Assembly (NCBI GenBank): GCA_038496445.1
Contig: JALMLS010000100.1
Span: 62,001 to 126,000, forward strand
Source of the DNA: Trichosphaerium sp. ATCC 40318
Lineage: Eukaryota > Discosea > Flabellinia > Trichosidae
Reading direction: 5' to 3'
DNA: 64,000 nt
Part shown: one piece after another, positions 1 through 11,311 of the stretch
Layout: the number at the start of each line of letters is the position of its first letter
Position numbering within the stretch: the stretch's first letter is position 1
Made by a program: the position numbers and the translations under genes
Notes under the pieces: generated by a model
Database searches by the model: none
Told to the model about the DNA's origin: nothing
The model's input: the letters and a program-made list of their open reading frames with translations, nothing else

Positions 1-261
1 GATTTGATAGTAATTTGAGTTTCATAAACGCTCGTTGATCGTCTTCTTCGCTTCGAAACTCTAGACGTCCTTTTAGCAAAAACCTCCGTTTAAATCGCAT
101 ACCAAACCACTCATCACAATAAGCGTCTTCCGAGTCTTGTGTCGAAAAGTCACACCACTGAGGAGCATTAAATTCATATCTGGGGTCTACATACACATCC
201 CCGTGCGCTGTATTGACACGATTAGTAATCAAAGAGGTGGTAGGCGCGTACAGTCGCTCAT
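1..261 (-). CDS. TPX2-like spindle protein, N-terminal fragment
   Basis: The 5' part of a minus-strand gene that runs off the left edge. The ATG at 261-259 opens a 10-nt first exon (261-252). A 44-nt intron (251-208, GTACGC donor, ACTAATCG branch, CAG acceptor) follows, then an open exon from 207 to the edge. The protein begins MSDSHGDVYVDPRYEFNAPQ and continues WCDFSTQDSED. The YEFNAPQWCDF stretch matches the N-terminal signature of TPX2, the microtubule nucleation and Aurora-A activating factor, where a Y-x-F-x-A-P-x-x-x-D-F motif is typical. The rest of the protein is not visible, so Aurora-binding and microtubule-binding parts cannot be checked. Identification rests on this one motif. Confidence 0.55.
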
Positions 262-794
262 GTTCGCAATTGTACCAATAATGGCGCTATGAGTAGTTTT
301 AAAACGAAAAGGGTGTATTTGGCACGCTTGAGGGGCGCTGGTAACGGTAAAATAGTCGGCGGGAAATTACAAAAATTTTAAACAGTGAGACCAAGTGACT
401 GGTTTTTTCGCGTATCACGTCAAAGAACACAAAGTCGGTTTGCACTATACAAAACCGCGTTTAAACTTTGGTTTGCATTACTGTTTCAAGGTCACGTGCT
501 TTTGAGCTTACGCAGTCACGCTATTTATACTCACGTTAACTGTACCGAAGTTGTTTGACAAACAGGTAAATCGGATATTCAGTTTATTAGGCTTAGTCGC
601 ATGCACCTGTAGTTGGCTTGTTGAATTTTACGCAACTGGTGAGTTGTACCGACTCTTGCTTGCTTACAAAATGTGTAGCTTGCTCTTGTCCTTAGACTGA
701 CAGTGGTATTTCCTTATTTTACTAGATTGCAAGGAAATTTTTTGTTGGCTTAGTTGTGCTAAGTCACCGTTAGAGACTGACGTAAACTGTTACA
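262..794. promoter_or_regulatory. Intergenic region between divergent TPX2-like and eIF3L genes
   Basis: 533 bp with no convincing coding sequence. It lies between the start codons of two divergent genes and must hold both promoters. A GTCACGTGC element lies near 492-500, and CACGTG-type palindromes recur across the window. I see no clear TATA box. Confidence 0.4.
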
Positions 795-3090
795 ATGTCG
801 AACCAAACTCCTGAAGATCTTGGAGAGCACATCCGCAACTTCGTTTTTATATTTCACGAAGGGGTAAAAACCAAGAATCTCTCATCCTTGACCACTGTAT
901 ATCGCGAGACATGGAATAAAGTATCAGACGCTTATTTCAAGCAAAGTGAATGGCCTTCAATTGAGCAGATATCGCCACTTGTATCAGACGATGGTATGTT
1001 GAGAAACCAGAGCCATAAACCCAACAGGCGCCTCAAAGGCAATTGTTAGGCGTTAATTTCAAATTAATAGTTAATATTTACTAAATCTTCGATTAGAGCC
1101 AAGTAAAACATTATTCTTGCACCTCTACGCTGAGTTGTACTTTCGTCACTTGTATTCGCGATTACACAACCAACTCTCAACGGATCACCGCTTCAACGCT
1201 TGGAACAATTACAAGGCACTCTTCGACTTTATTCTAGGTCCGTACATAGCGTCACAAAAATATTAAGTGTCATTAGACCCTCAAAACGAATCTATACTCC
1301 CAGAACTTCCTACTTTGTGGCTCTGGAGCATGGTAACGCTAAAATTGGCCATTTAAATACTAATAACCGGATTGTGAAGGTTGACGAGTTTATTTACCAA
1401 TTCCAAGAGTTCTGCCAACACAGATACCAAGCCAAGAACGCTGAGGATATTAAAAAACTGCGTGACAACACTGAGGTAAGCCAAATAAAAACTGTAACAT
1501 TAAAAACGCAAATGTAACGCTTTAACTCATCAAATTTTAGCCATGGAATGTTCAAGCTGTTCTAACATACCTACAATCATTCGTTACAATTGGTAAAGTT
1601 GGCCCTTGGCTATCTGGAGGCACAAAACCGTAAGTTTAAAACGATCAATTTTTTATTTTTTTTTTGTTTTGGTACAGTGAATGCTGAGAAAACTTTCATA
1701 CGAAGCTCCTAAGAGTGTAATGTAGAACTTGTTTGATATCTGACACATTAATTTTTTTCTCCAAAAATTATCAGCTGATTGCATAGCAGTGCGTTTTATT
1801 AATTTATTATTTAAGTGAAGGTATTCCACAAGTTCAGATGTACCTTGGTTTCTTTAGTGTTGTTGGTCAACTACGTATTCACTGTCTATTGGGTGACTAC
1901 TACATGGCACTCAAATCTGTTGAAGATTTAGATTTGAATAAGAGAGTAAGCGCACAAGAGAGTTGTTGTTTTAATCGCTTATTTTTTTTTACAAGAGCTT
2001 GTTCACAAGCGTCACACAATGTCATGTTACCCTTTACTACTACCTCGGATTCGCTTACTTGCTCTCTCATCGCTTTGTTGATGCTATTAAGACATTTACC
2101 AATGTATTACAATACATTTCACGTATCAACAATAAACAATCTCGCTTCGCTAATGGAGATCGTGGTTTCCAATCAAACGTGGTACGTTTTCAAAAAAAGT
2201 TTTTCGAACAAAAAGTTGGTATTCATGTTCTTTGCCCTATAGGTATCCAAGATGGAGCAACAAATGTATTGTGCATTATCTATCGCTATCGCTTTTAGTC
2301 CTCGACGAATCGATGATACAGTAGACAGTAATTTACGTGACAGATATGGAGAAAAAATTATTCGCATCCAACGCGGGTACACTGATAAGATATTCCTTTG
2401 TTATTGGCTAATTGGTTGTTTTAGAGATTTAGCAGTACTTGAGGATATGTTCTCTAGAGCTTGTCCAAAGTTTATTAACCCAGTATTACCTCAATACGAT
2501 GATCCTCATATTACACAACATGTAATGCTTATATTTTTTTTGTTAGTTTTATAACTTACTTTTCGTTCTTAAGGGTGCTATGCGTCATCAACTCAGTATT
2601 TTTATGAACGAGGTCAAACGTCAAGTTCAATTGCCAACTATTAGGTGAGTTTGACCTTCTCAAGTAATTGATTGATTGTCTAATCTTTAACAAGGTCGTA
2701 CCTCAAGTTGTACTCTACCATTGAAGTTGAAAAACTAGCACAATTTCTTGAAATGGATGTTGATACTTTGAAGTAAGTTTTTACACGACGTCTAACATCC
2801 TGGTAACAACTCTTTTTTAAGGCTTCATCTTCAATGCTATTCGCACAAGAATAGATGTGTATCATGGAAAGAAGGAGGTCCACTTACTGGAGAGTGGGGA
2901 CCAGCATCAAACACCGAATTTTACATCGATGGGGTACGAGATCACGTTTCAGTTTTTTTTTTTGGAAACTAATTCTGTTGGGTAGGATATGATTCATGTT
3001 GTTGATAATAAGGTCGCTAGACGTTACTGTGATTATTTTATACGCCACATTAACAGGTTTGGTGATATTCAAAAGAACGCCAGAGAATAA
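795..3090 (+). CDS. EIF3L: Eukaryotic translation initiation factor 3 subunit L
   Basis: Subunit of the eIF3 complex that organises 40S ribosome recruitment in the cytoplasm. I assemble 13 exons: 795-993, 1097-1237, 1277-1332, 1380-1475, 1541-1629, 1816-1945, 1996-2181, 2243-2376, 2425-2521, 2574-2644, 2695-2772, 2822-2933 and 2986-3090. Every junction keeps the frame and follows the family from end to end. Diagnostic blocks are LFLHLYAELYFRHLYSR, LWLWSMVDEFIYQF, MYLGFFSVVGQLRIHCLLGD, YYYLGFAYLLSHRFVDAI, QMYCALSIAIAF, MFSRACPKFINPVLPQYDDP and, in the C-terminal PCI region, DMIHVVDNKVARRYCDYFIR. The protein ends NARE with a TAA inside an AATAATAATAAA run that may also serve as a polyadenylation signal. 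Two introns are longer than usual (103 and 186 nt). It is divergent from the TPX2-like gene. Confidence 0.95.
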
Positions 3091-3201
3091 TAATAAAAAA
3101 ATCCAAGCGTCATTTTATACTCAGAAGTTCTTGGTTTATGTACATGTCGTGTGGGTTGAGAAGGTGGGCTCTTTTGTTTTTTACATTGCTACTTTGTTCA
3201 T

Positions 3202-3619
3202 TCACGTCTGCATGAAGTAGTCGTACTCTCCGTCCTCAAAGTCTTGAGCAATTTCGTTGCCTTCAAATTCCTGCTTCAAAATTAATAACAATTTTGACAC
3301 CTGTAGCAGTACCTCATCATATTCACTTCCTTGTTCAGAGCCTGCCACTTCTAACAAATCTTCCTCAACGCGCATAACAGCTGGCGTTGCATATCTTCGT
3401 TTACCGCCAATAATGACTACTTTCTTTCGCTGAGGTGCATTAGTTGCGTTTGTGGGGAGAAAATTGTACACTGTCATTTGGTGGCCTTTCCAAATTATGT
3501 TCTACGCGTGATAATGCGTTTCTGTGATAGTATGCATTAAAATCTGCCGTTCCTCGTGGAGCGAAGAAATTACTGCGCGTGACGGTGCTTTCAGGCTTTG
3601 GAAAGCAACGTAGTGACAT
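3202..3619 (-). CDS. Small hypothetical protein, two exons
   Basis: I do not recognise this gene. The ATG at 3619-3617 gives MSLRCFPKPESTVTRSNFFA. Exon 1 runs 3619-3470, a 40-nt intron follows (3469-3430, GTACAA donor, CAACTAATGCA branch, CTCAG acceptor), and exon 2 runs 3429-3202. The frame is also open upstream to 3649 without an ATG. The product is about 124 residues: a basic N-terminal half (RKKVVIIGGKRRYATP) and an acidic C-terminal half rich in Glu/Asp (DFEDGEYDYFMQT end). There is no signal peptide or membrane segment. It is divergent from the E2F gene with about 175 bp between start codons. The clean intron that removes a frame shift supports a real gene. Confidence 0.6.
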
Positions 3620-3794
3620 TGACACGAGGTGTTGTATCTGTTGAGCCAATTGGTAGCCTAAAAACCGTTATAATGCGCGGTCAAAGTTAAGTTACTTTTT
3701 GACATAAATTTTATAAGTTGCCGCCATCGACATTTGAAGCGCCAATCACTTGCCACTGTACAAAATAATATATAGGCAACGATAGGGCTTCCAA

Positions 3795-5550
3795 ATGCAC
3801 ACCAACATAGTTGAGTTGATTTCAAATATTAAGCCTCAAGAGCTACGGCACCAACCTATACACAAGCACGATGCCAAGCTAAAGCCGATTCAAAGTACAA
3901 CAACAACACAGCCTCTTCCATTGAAGGAACCGAAATCGTCCCCAACGTACGCAAATGGCTCAAAAGCACCGAAAGCATCATCCAGCAAGACACAGTTTTA
4001 CTCACGAAAAGACAAGTCGCTAAAACGACTGTGCGAAAGGTATGCCTACATTAATTCGACTATGAGCTATATCTGTCATCTAATGACAGCCAACTTTTTG
4101 CAGCGTCTGACTATTTCAAGGTTTGTAGAGATGTACGAGATTGAGGGCGCTAAATCAGATTACTGTGAATTTGGGGTGAGTTGATTAGTTTCAAGTTTCC
4201 CGCGACAATTTTTTTTATTTTGGCGCAATGCCTCGTTTTTGATAGCGCAAAGTACTACTATTCTAATCAATAGCGCTGTGCTTAATTCCCGCCACAGTGA
4301 TGTAACTGATTATTAGATTGATCAAGCAGCAGATGTACTTAACGTCGAAAGACGACGAATATATGATATAATAAACGTACTGGAAATGCTTGGTGTTGTG
4401 TCACGAAAAGCAAAGGTATTTATTTCAAATGTTTTGTTTTTTTTTGCGTTTCTTTCTCTCCGTCCTTACAAGCGAATAACTTATTCTCAATTGCTCTAAA
4501 ACTAATGATACAACAGAATACATACATATGGAACGGTATGCATAATTTAGAGCGCCGTTTACGGGAAATAAAGGCGGGTTCAGGAGATCCAACAGGTATG
4601 TGTTTGTGACACTTTTTTATCATTTGTATTGTTCTCTTATCGATAAAATTTGTAGCAGAGCGATGGGGCACAAGGTCTCTAGCCATACTGACGCAAAATT
4701 TTATTCGGTTATTTTTTGGAGGGAACGACGTTGTTCTCCTTGAAAATGCCGCGAGCGTCTTGATGGCTTCTGATCCTAATCAAAATAGAAAACTAAAAAG
4801 TACGTCACATTTTCAAAAATTATCACCTGGCATTCAGAAAACTAGCAATTAAAAAACGCGCTCAAATATTAACTCAATATTTTTTTTTAGCAAAAGTTCG
4901 GCGGCTGTATGATATTGCGAATATTTTGACGAGTTTGAATCTTATTGAAAAGTCTATGGTTAAGGGTAGTCGAAAACCAGCTTTTAAGTGGGTTTATATG
5001 CCAGATGTATTTACACCTTCAGAAGAAAGTAAAGGTCAGACACGGCAAAGAACAACAGAACATTTGGTGCCTCCAAAAGCGAAACGGCAAAAATGTGAAC
5101 ATGATGTTGTTTTAGCTGAAAAACCTGTTAATTGTAATAGAACGTTGACACATAAACGACAAGCAGCACGTCAGGTTAGTAAACCTGCGTCCTTGTCGTT
5201 TAAGTTCTCGTCACCACCTGCCAAGAAAAAGCGAAAACAAGGCGCTTTTGTTGCAATGAAAAAACATGTTCCTTTACCAAGATCTTTTACTGTTGGTTCG
5301 GTTCAATCAAAGAGATCATCACCTAAAAGGATACAACCTGCTAGACAAAGTAAAACAATGCCTGGCAAAGAAAACTGCTCATTTCCAGTACGTCATTTTT
5401 TTTGTTGCCTCTTTATTTTCGAAGAAAAATAACGTGCTGTTTGGACTTACAAAGCGTTTTTTCTCAATTGCCAATGTTGGATACTTATTTTTTTTTTCTT
5501 AGATAAAACCACGTGCGAGGCGGCTCACGGCACAACGAAAGTTTATGTAA
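3795..5550 (+). CDS. Atypical E2F transcription factor with two DNA-binding domains (E2F7/8/DEL type)
   Basis: Cell-cycle transcription regulator, probably a DP-independent repressor by analogy with E2F7/E2F8 and plant DEL proteins. Seven exons: 3795-4039, 4121-4175, 4317-4415, 4517-4595, 4656-4799, 4891-5387 and 5503-5550. The first winged-helix domain reads [16 protein letters not shown], then [41 protein letters not shown] second domain follows directly: [18 protein letters not shown], then [20 protein letters not shown] and [10 protein letters not shown]. Both contain the RRxYDI DNA-contact motif. No dimerisation or marked-box/transactivation domain follows, only a basic tail with NLS-like runs ([10 protein letters not shown]). 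The double domain within one chain and the absence of an Rb-binding tail are the family hallmarks. Confidence 0.88.
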
Positions 5551-5815
5551 TATACAAACCGCTTAAAACAAAAAAAAACCAAAGAAACCGAAAAAAAATA
5601 TTGATTTCTTGTTTGAAAAATCAAACATTTTATCAACACCCAAAACCAAAACAAATATTTGTAAAATAAAATGGTTTACACTACAGTATCTATAGCCAGA
5701 GCGCTAACAAACCAAGTTCTATCCAATAACAGTAATGGCAATATAATTATTTTTTTATTTCCTCTCCTACGTCCTATCCCAATCCAGGAATAGGCTCTGT
5801 ACTGTTTCTTACAAG
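5551..5815. other. Convergent 3' region between E2F and F-box/LRR genes
   Basis: 265 bp between two stop codons facing each other. It is A-rich on the E2F side and must hold both 3' UTRs. No gene seen. Confidence 0.5.
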
Positions 5816-7246
5816 TCAGTCACAGTAATACTTATCAAATTCTATTTTGCTCAACTGAGAAACTTCACTGATACACTCATCTGTTACTCGGCCAGCACTC
5901 AAACGAATAATAGGTACACCTGCTAATGCGCGCAACCCTTCATCTGTTATCTTTGTTCCTCGTACTGAAACTTTATGTACACCAGCCAGTGCTTTAATAC
6001 CTTCGTCTGTAATACATTTACTGCCATCCAACATGATAGTGTGTACGCCTGCTAATACTTTTAAGCCCTCATCGGTTATGTGGCGACACCAACTCAATGA
6101 TATGGTATGTACACTAGCCAATACGTTCAATCCTTCGTCTGTTACTCTTGTAGCTGATAAATCAACTTTGTGTACATTACCCAGCGCTTTAATACCCTCA
6201 TCAGTTATGTGTTCACAGCCTGCCACTGATATGGTATGCACACTAGCCAATAACTTCAGTCCTTCGTCTGTTATATTTGTTTCTGCCAAATTAATCGTGT
6301 GTACATCAGCCAACGCTTTTAAACCTTCAACTGTTAAATTGTTGCAACGTTCTAGAGTGATAGTATGAACATTTGCTAAAGCTTCTAATACTTCATCTGT
6401 TATTATACTGGTTCTACTTAGAGTAATCTCATGTACCCCAGACAATAACTTGATGCCCTTTGGTGTTATTGAAGTGCAAAATGATAAACAAATAGTGTGT
6501 ACACCTGCTAATGCTCGCAAACTTTCATCTGTCACGTTTGTAAAAGCTAAATCAATGTCATGTACACCAGCCAAGGATTTGATGCCCTCATCTGTTATCA
6601 ATTCACAATCAAACAAATTGATAGTATGTACACCTGCAAATACCTTCAATCCTTCATCTGTTATATTCGTTTGTGACAACTCAATATTGTGTACACCAGC
6701 CAATGCCTCGATGCCCTCATCTGTTATGCCTTTGCAGTGGTGCATGATGATAGTGTGTACACCTGCCAACGCCTTCAACCCTTCATCGGCCACATCTGTA
6801 TATGATAAATCAATCTTGTGTACACCAGCCAATGACTTGATGTCCTCATTTGTTAAACCAGTGCAATTCTTCAGGCTGATAGTGTGTACGCCTGCCAAAG
6901 GCTTGAGCCCATTTTCTGTTGTAAATTGATAATTCTTCATGTTGATAGTATGTACACCCCGAAGAAGAGTCAAGTGACTGTCGTTCAAATTATTATGCGA
7001 CTTTAACCTAATTGTTGTATTTCGGAGCAATAAGGGACGCTTGGAAAGCATTACCACCTCTTCTATGGTTTTTACCTTGATTCGATTGTATCCAACGTGT
7101 TTGTGGACGATATCTCTCAAAAAGCGGCACGTTTGGGCTGAACGAGGCGCGAACATTCGTTGTTTAAGAATATGGACTATTAACTCTATTGGGAGCGCAA
7201 TAAGGTCAAAAAAGGGTTGTTTAATATCTGCTGGGCGTTTTTTCAT
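5816..7246 (-). CDS. F-box and leucine-rich-repeat protein, intronless
   Basis: A 476-residue single-exon gene. An F-box-like segment lies at residues 15-55 (ALPIELIVHILKQRMF, then CRFLRDIV), which in this class binds Skp1 to form an SCF ubiquitin ligase. From about residue 95 to 465 there are some fifteen near-identical 23-25-residue leucine-rich repeats. They alternate two types: AGVHTIxLxxCxxITDEGIK and AGVHxIDLSxTxVTDEGLK. This is the cysteine-containing LRR arrangement of F-box substrate receptors, and the repeats would form the substrate-binding arc. The unusual regularity and the fixed GVHTI core suggest recent repeat expansion. It lacks introns, unlike nearly all neighbours. A frameshifted relative lies at 45862-46733. 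Long open frames on the opposite strand are by-products of the repeats. Confidence 0.82.
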   Translation of the reverse strand: MKKRPADIKQPFFDLIALPIELIVHILKQRMFAPRSAQTCRFLRDIVHKHVGYNRIKVKTIEEVVMLSKRPLLLRNTTIRLKSHNNLNDSHLTLLRGVHTINMKNYQFTTENGLKPLAGVHTISLKNCTGLTNEDIKSLAGVHKIDLSYTDVADEGLKALAGVHTIIMHHCKGITDEGIEALAGVHNIELSQTNITDEGLKVFAGVHTINLFDCELITDEGIKSLAGVHDIDLAFTNVTDESLRALAGVHTICLSFCTSITPKGIKLLSGVHEITLSRTSIITDEVLEALANVHTITLERCNNLTVEGLKALADVHTINLAETNITDEGLKLLASVHTISVAGCEHITDEGIKALGNVHKVDLSATRVTDEGLNVLASVHTISLSWCRHITDEGLKVLAGVHTIMLDGSKCITDEGIKALAGVHKVSVRGTKITDEGLRALAGVPIIRLSAGRVTDECISEVSQLSKIEFDKYYCD

Positions 7247-7646
7247 TTCGTGTGCAGTTGCGAGTTGTAAGAGACAATGCTCCGATGGTTAATCAAACTT
7301 TTTGCTGCATGTAGTCAACGCATATTCAACAGTGAAAAATTTGGGAGCAATTATTTCAATACTGATTACTGTTAGCCATACATCACATATTCTAGAATTG
7401 CTTGTAGTTCACAGACAAAGTATAGGCGGTACGAGAGTGTGGTATTGTCAGTAACATAGGAAACAATGCTCTTTTTTTTCCTCAATTTTTCTGGTACGGA
7501 CCTTAAGTCATTGATTAACCCTTTTACAAGGCTGGAAGACAAAAACAAAGATTTGTTTAAAATTGTGGGATGTATTTAAGGCTACGGTATTCTACAATTG
7601 ATAACTGTGAGTGAGATTGTGACATTTTTTTTGTTGCTTCTGAAAC
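7247..7646. other. Intergenic spacer with no gene seen
   Basis: 400 bp between the start of the F-box/LRR gene and the stop of the next minus-strand gene. It must contain the F-box/LRR promoter. No conserved coding sequence found on either strand. Confidence 0.4.
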
Positions 7647-9830
7647 TCAGTAAACATTTTTGCTCGCAAGTTGTCTTTGTTGTTCGTTAAGAGCTTTGAG
7701 GATTTCTTGTTCTTTTTGCAGTTGTTCCTCATGTTGTCGTATTTTCATTTTTTGTTTGTGTATTTTCTCCGCTAGCTTTTTCTTTTCGTCTGTTCTGCAC
7801 GTGTAATGCAATTTCAGGTCTGGTTCTGGTTTTACTTCTACAACCAAATAGTAAGAAATACCGAACTGGCCTCCGAGTGGGCGGTTACCTGTTTTTACAT
7901 CGTGTTCTATGTCTAGAGTAGTGTGTGGTAATGTCTCATTTTGTGGTGGTGTAGTAATACTACTTGTTTCAGATGGTGTTTCTACAATACATAGTAAGAA
8001 TCCAAAATGAAGTACTGATAGAAGTTACCTTTATTGCTGTGTTCAGCATCAAGGGTAGGTCGTGATACAGTCTCACTTTGTGCTGGTGTAGTAACACCCT
8101 TTTCAGACTCTATGTAAGTTTGAGCGTAACCAGATGTTCCTACATAGTCTTCGATATCATCTTCTCCTGTCAAGTCAATCTCAATTTCATCTTAAAATAA
8201 GACGATAGTATTAGCTCAAAACCTGTATGTTCGACACGTGGTACCATCTGATTCCTCGTTAGAATCCTCGTTTTCCTTTGATGTTGTATCTAAATTCGTC
8301 TTCTGTTCAGTAGAATCACCGCTACCTTGAGAAGTACTACCCTCTGCTTTGGTGATCATGGCATTAGGGTTTGGAGTTAGTGAATCTTCATGTTGGTTGT
8401 CTTCTGCGTCTTCCTCAACTTTTACGTTTGTCATTTCAAAATCACCATCATCTTCGTCTTCATCATCAGAGTCAATAATTATAATTTCATTTGATACAAT
8501 TTCATGCTGCTCTTCTACTTTCAAGGTGTCATCAGGATAGCTGTTTGAAGATTCCTCATCCTTATCATTTTCATCGCTCATGTCTTCTTCGGTAGAACCT
8601 GATTTGTATGGGTTTGGAGACTCTTTGTGTTCTTCATGTTCATCACCTTCAGTTTCTTTAAGCCAAGGTACATCAACACCACGTTTAATCTGTACAATAG
8701 TTAATATTGTTTAACTTGACATGTGATTACCTTGTACGCTTCTGCAGGGCTGTACACAACTACTGCATTCTCGTCAAATCCTTTTCCATCCTATATGTAT
8801 ATATAAGAGAAGCTTTAGGGAAGTGGCGTGTTTACATCAGGTGTAAAGTCTTGTACGACTGATGGTCGAGTTAAAAAAGGTCGATACATCCCAGTATTTT
8901 TTGTGTGCATGTATTCATGTATTGTAGATCCCTTGTTAAAGATTTTCCTCTTCACACCATTAACTGTGCCAGAAGTTTCAATTGCCATCTAAATTTTAAG
9001 CTAAGCTAATACACAAAGGACAACGGTTTGAGTAAAGTAAAGAAAGACAAGTCTCTTTTCTTTTTGGAACGAAAATTGATAAACCTACCTCAGTCAATAC
9101 TCCACCCCATGGTTCACCAGTGAATTTATTACTTACGGTAATTTTCGTCCATTTAACACGTCTATAAGGTATATTATCAAAGCAATAGTAGACGCCTGAA
9201 ATGAAGTTAAGTTAAATCTCTAATTTTGTTGCTACTACCAAAGTCAGAATCATGTGCATATTCGACGTCACTAATCACTTCTCCCATAATGTATTCCTCA
9301 GATGTAGGATCTTGTACAATGACAGTATCTCCTTGCTTCATCTTGAAGAACAATATACTAACTTTGTGATTAGATCTAGCCATAACAATGTCATAAACGA
9401 TTAAAAAAAAGTACTTCATTGTAAGGAAGAATCCTGAACTCGCTGTTATAAGAGTCTTCATCTTTGCTACTCGTTTTTTATGAGGCACAGGCCTTAGTAC
9501 TTGTTAATGGTAGGCCTTGGGAAGTAACGTTAATGTACTTAAGTTGGTCCATGTGCTGTACTATTTCAAGTGTCTTTTCAGACCAAAGAGGGGCAATGAA
9601 CCTTTTAAAACGCTGTCAGCGTTTGAAGGTTTTATTGTACGAGAGTTTTGGTACCCTCTTGTTTTAAAAGCTTCGTATATGGCCCGTGATGGTATTTTTT
9701 CATTCTTTACGCAAATATAAGGAAACACTTTCCACAGTTTTGTTGGCGCGCATTCTTTTTTAGCTTTTTTACGCTTGCCACTGATTCCGACACGCTTACG
9801 CTTTCTACACGCTGCCTTTGGTGTACTCAT
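7647..9830 (-). CDS. Unrecognised nuclear protein with basic N-terminus, acidic middle and coiled-coil C-terminus
   Basis: I do not recognise the family. The ATG at 9830-9828 starts MSTPKAACRKRKRVGISGKR, a basic segment with bipartite-NLS character. About nine exons can be joined in frame. The central part has a small folded domain (KQGDTVIVQDPTSEEYIMGE, then YYCFDNIPYRRVKWTKITVS and FTGEPWGGVLTE). Its G-D-x-V-x-V-x-D start recalls BAH/Tudor-type chromatin readers, but that is a guess. A long Glu/Asp/Ser-rich stretch follows (SDENDKDEESSNSYPDDT). The last exon is a coiled coil of about 55 residues rich in Lys, Glu and Gln (KQKMKIRQHEEQLQKEQEI). Introns include gtaccacgtgtcg... near 8234. The composition suggests a chromatin or RNA-associated factor. 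Confidence 0.6.
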
Positions 9831-9993
9831 ACGTAACACCAGACTTGAGTTTGATTTAGAGACTGTAACAAAACGCAAATCAAATCTGACACAATCTTTA
9901 CAAGTCAATGCATTTCATCAATAAGTAAGCCTTCGCGTAGCAAACATTCTGTACAACATTATTATATTACATACTACAAGGAGGTGCATTGCT

Positions 9994-10787
9994 TTAGTTT
10001 ACTTTTTTGGGATCCTCTGCTATGATTGTCAACATACTGTCCGTGCCAGGTCGTTGAGGAGGCTCTGGTTCATCGCAGGTACTATTAATAAGCGCTTCCA
10101 TCTCATCCCAGTCTACTTTATTTTCTCGCTAATAAAATTATGTTAAAACCAAGTAAATTAGCAGTTATGGTGTTGCTTACGCGATTTGTGAGGTTTTCTA
10201 ATACATCCAATAGCATTGGTGCGCGATCATTAACAAAGTCTGAGAATTTATCAAAAACTTTTTGCCGCTCGAACTGGGACGGGAAGTAATCAGCCCATAA
10301 AGCCATAACATTACAAACTCTAACGGAAGACATATCACCAATAGAAACACGACTACATAAGACAAACACAGTTAGCGAAAAAAAGATACAAAGTCCAAAT
10401 TTATTTTATTGAAATGATGACGAGATGTTACGCTTTTTTTTACAGTAAACGATGCGTAGGTAACGCAAACATATAGAGGATGTATAGGTGACGTACCTTG
10501 CACCAAAAGAATGGCGCCGGGGTTTCATCCGTTGGTCAAATAGCTTAATTATAATATTAAGCTTCTTCATCGGTGTCACATTTGTGCTTGCGAATAGTGC
10601 ATAAGCCTTATCTCGATCTTAAAAAGGAGAATTTAGAAATTGTAGAGTAGCACAAAAATATTGTAAAACAAATTTGGTGCAAAAATATCTTTTTGTAGAG
10701 TTCGGGGTTATTTTTATTTAAAATACCCCATGCGTACCATATTTGGAGCTTAGAAGAGCTTGTAGTGTCTTTCTCCATCGACGCCAT
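9994..10787 (-). CDS. Small protein with RasGEF N-terminal (REM)-like helical domain
   Basis: About 160 residues in four exons, starting MASMEKDTTSSSKLQIW at 10787. The helical core reads YALFASTNVTPMKKLNIIIK, LFDQRMKPR, then SSVRVCNVMALWADYFPSQF and KVFDKFSDFVND. The R-V-C-N-V-x-x-x-W-x-x-Y-F-x-x-x-F pattern resembles the REM (RasGEF_N) module that stabilises Cdc25-type exchange factors, but no catalytic Cdc25 domain follows. The end is acidic and proline-rich (CDEPEPPQRPGTDS) and finishes DPKKVN. It could be a free-standing regulator or an unrelated helical protein. The frame is open upstream of the chosen ATG, so the N-terminus is uncertain. Confidence 0.5.
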
Positions 10788-11311
10788 TTTAATGTCCTTA
10801 TTTGTGCAAGAGTGTCTTTTGAGAGCGGTAGCGGTGAAGATACTGATCGTTTCTTCAGTCGGGACATCCCGGCAGGTATGTTGTAGTTTTTTTATCTTTT
10901 TTGCAAAGCACGAGTTGCAAAGGTCAAGGTTAAACTCTTTCTTTGAAATAAAGCACACTTAAGGTGCAACTACCCAAATCAACCTGAATATCGCCTGTTG
11001 TAGCGTATTTTACTTAGTTCTAAAAGTAGAAATAAGCAATTCGACCAATGTCGCTTGATTTCGGTTTTAGTCGTTCAAACTGCCCAACACATTGCATGTG
11101 TTAGTTTTGGCCCTTCAAGTACCGTTTTCTGGAGTATCGTACTAAAATACTTCACGCACAAAACAAAACTGCGGCTTCTGCAATTCTAGGATCGTTTAAA
11201 GCGTAGATTACAATCCAACAATAGCTTGACTGTTTGTTGTTGCAGTCATCATAGAATTCTTGATGCGCGCTTTGAAATACAGTTAATAACGCTTAGGTTA
11301 CGAAGTTGAAT
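10788..11311. other. Intergenic spacer with no gene seen
   Basis: 524 bp between two minus-strand genes. It holds the promoter of the REM-like gene and the 3' end of the DWY-repeat gene. Nothing else recognisable. Confidence 0.35.

Noticed and set aside
6033-6929. Two long plus-strand frames rich in VCTPAN repeats
   Set aside because: They are exact antisense of the F-box/LRR repeats and have no independent support.
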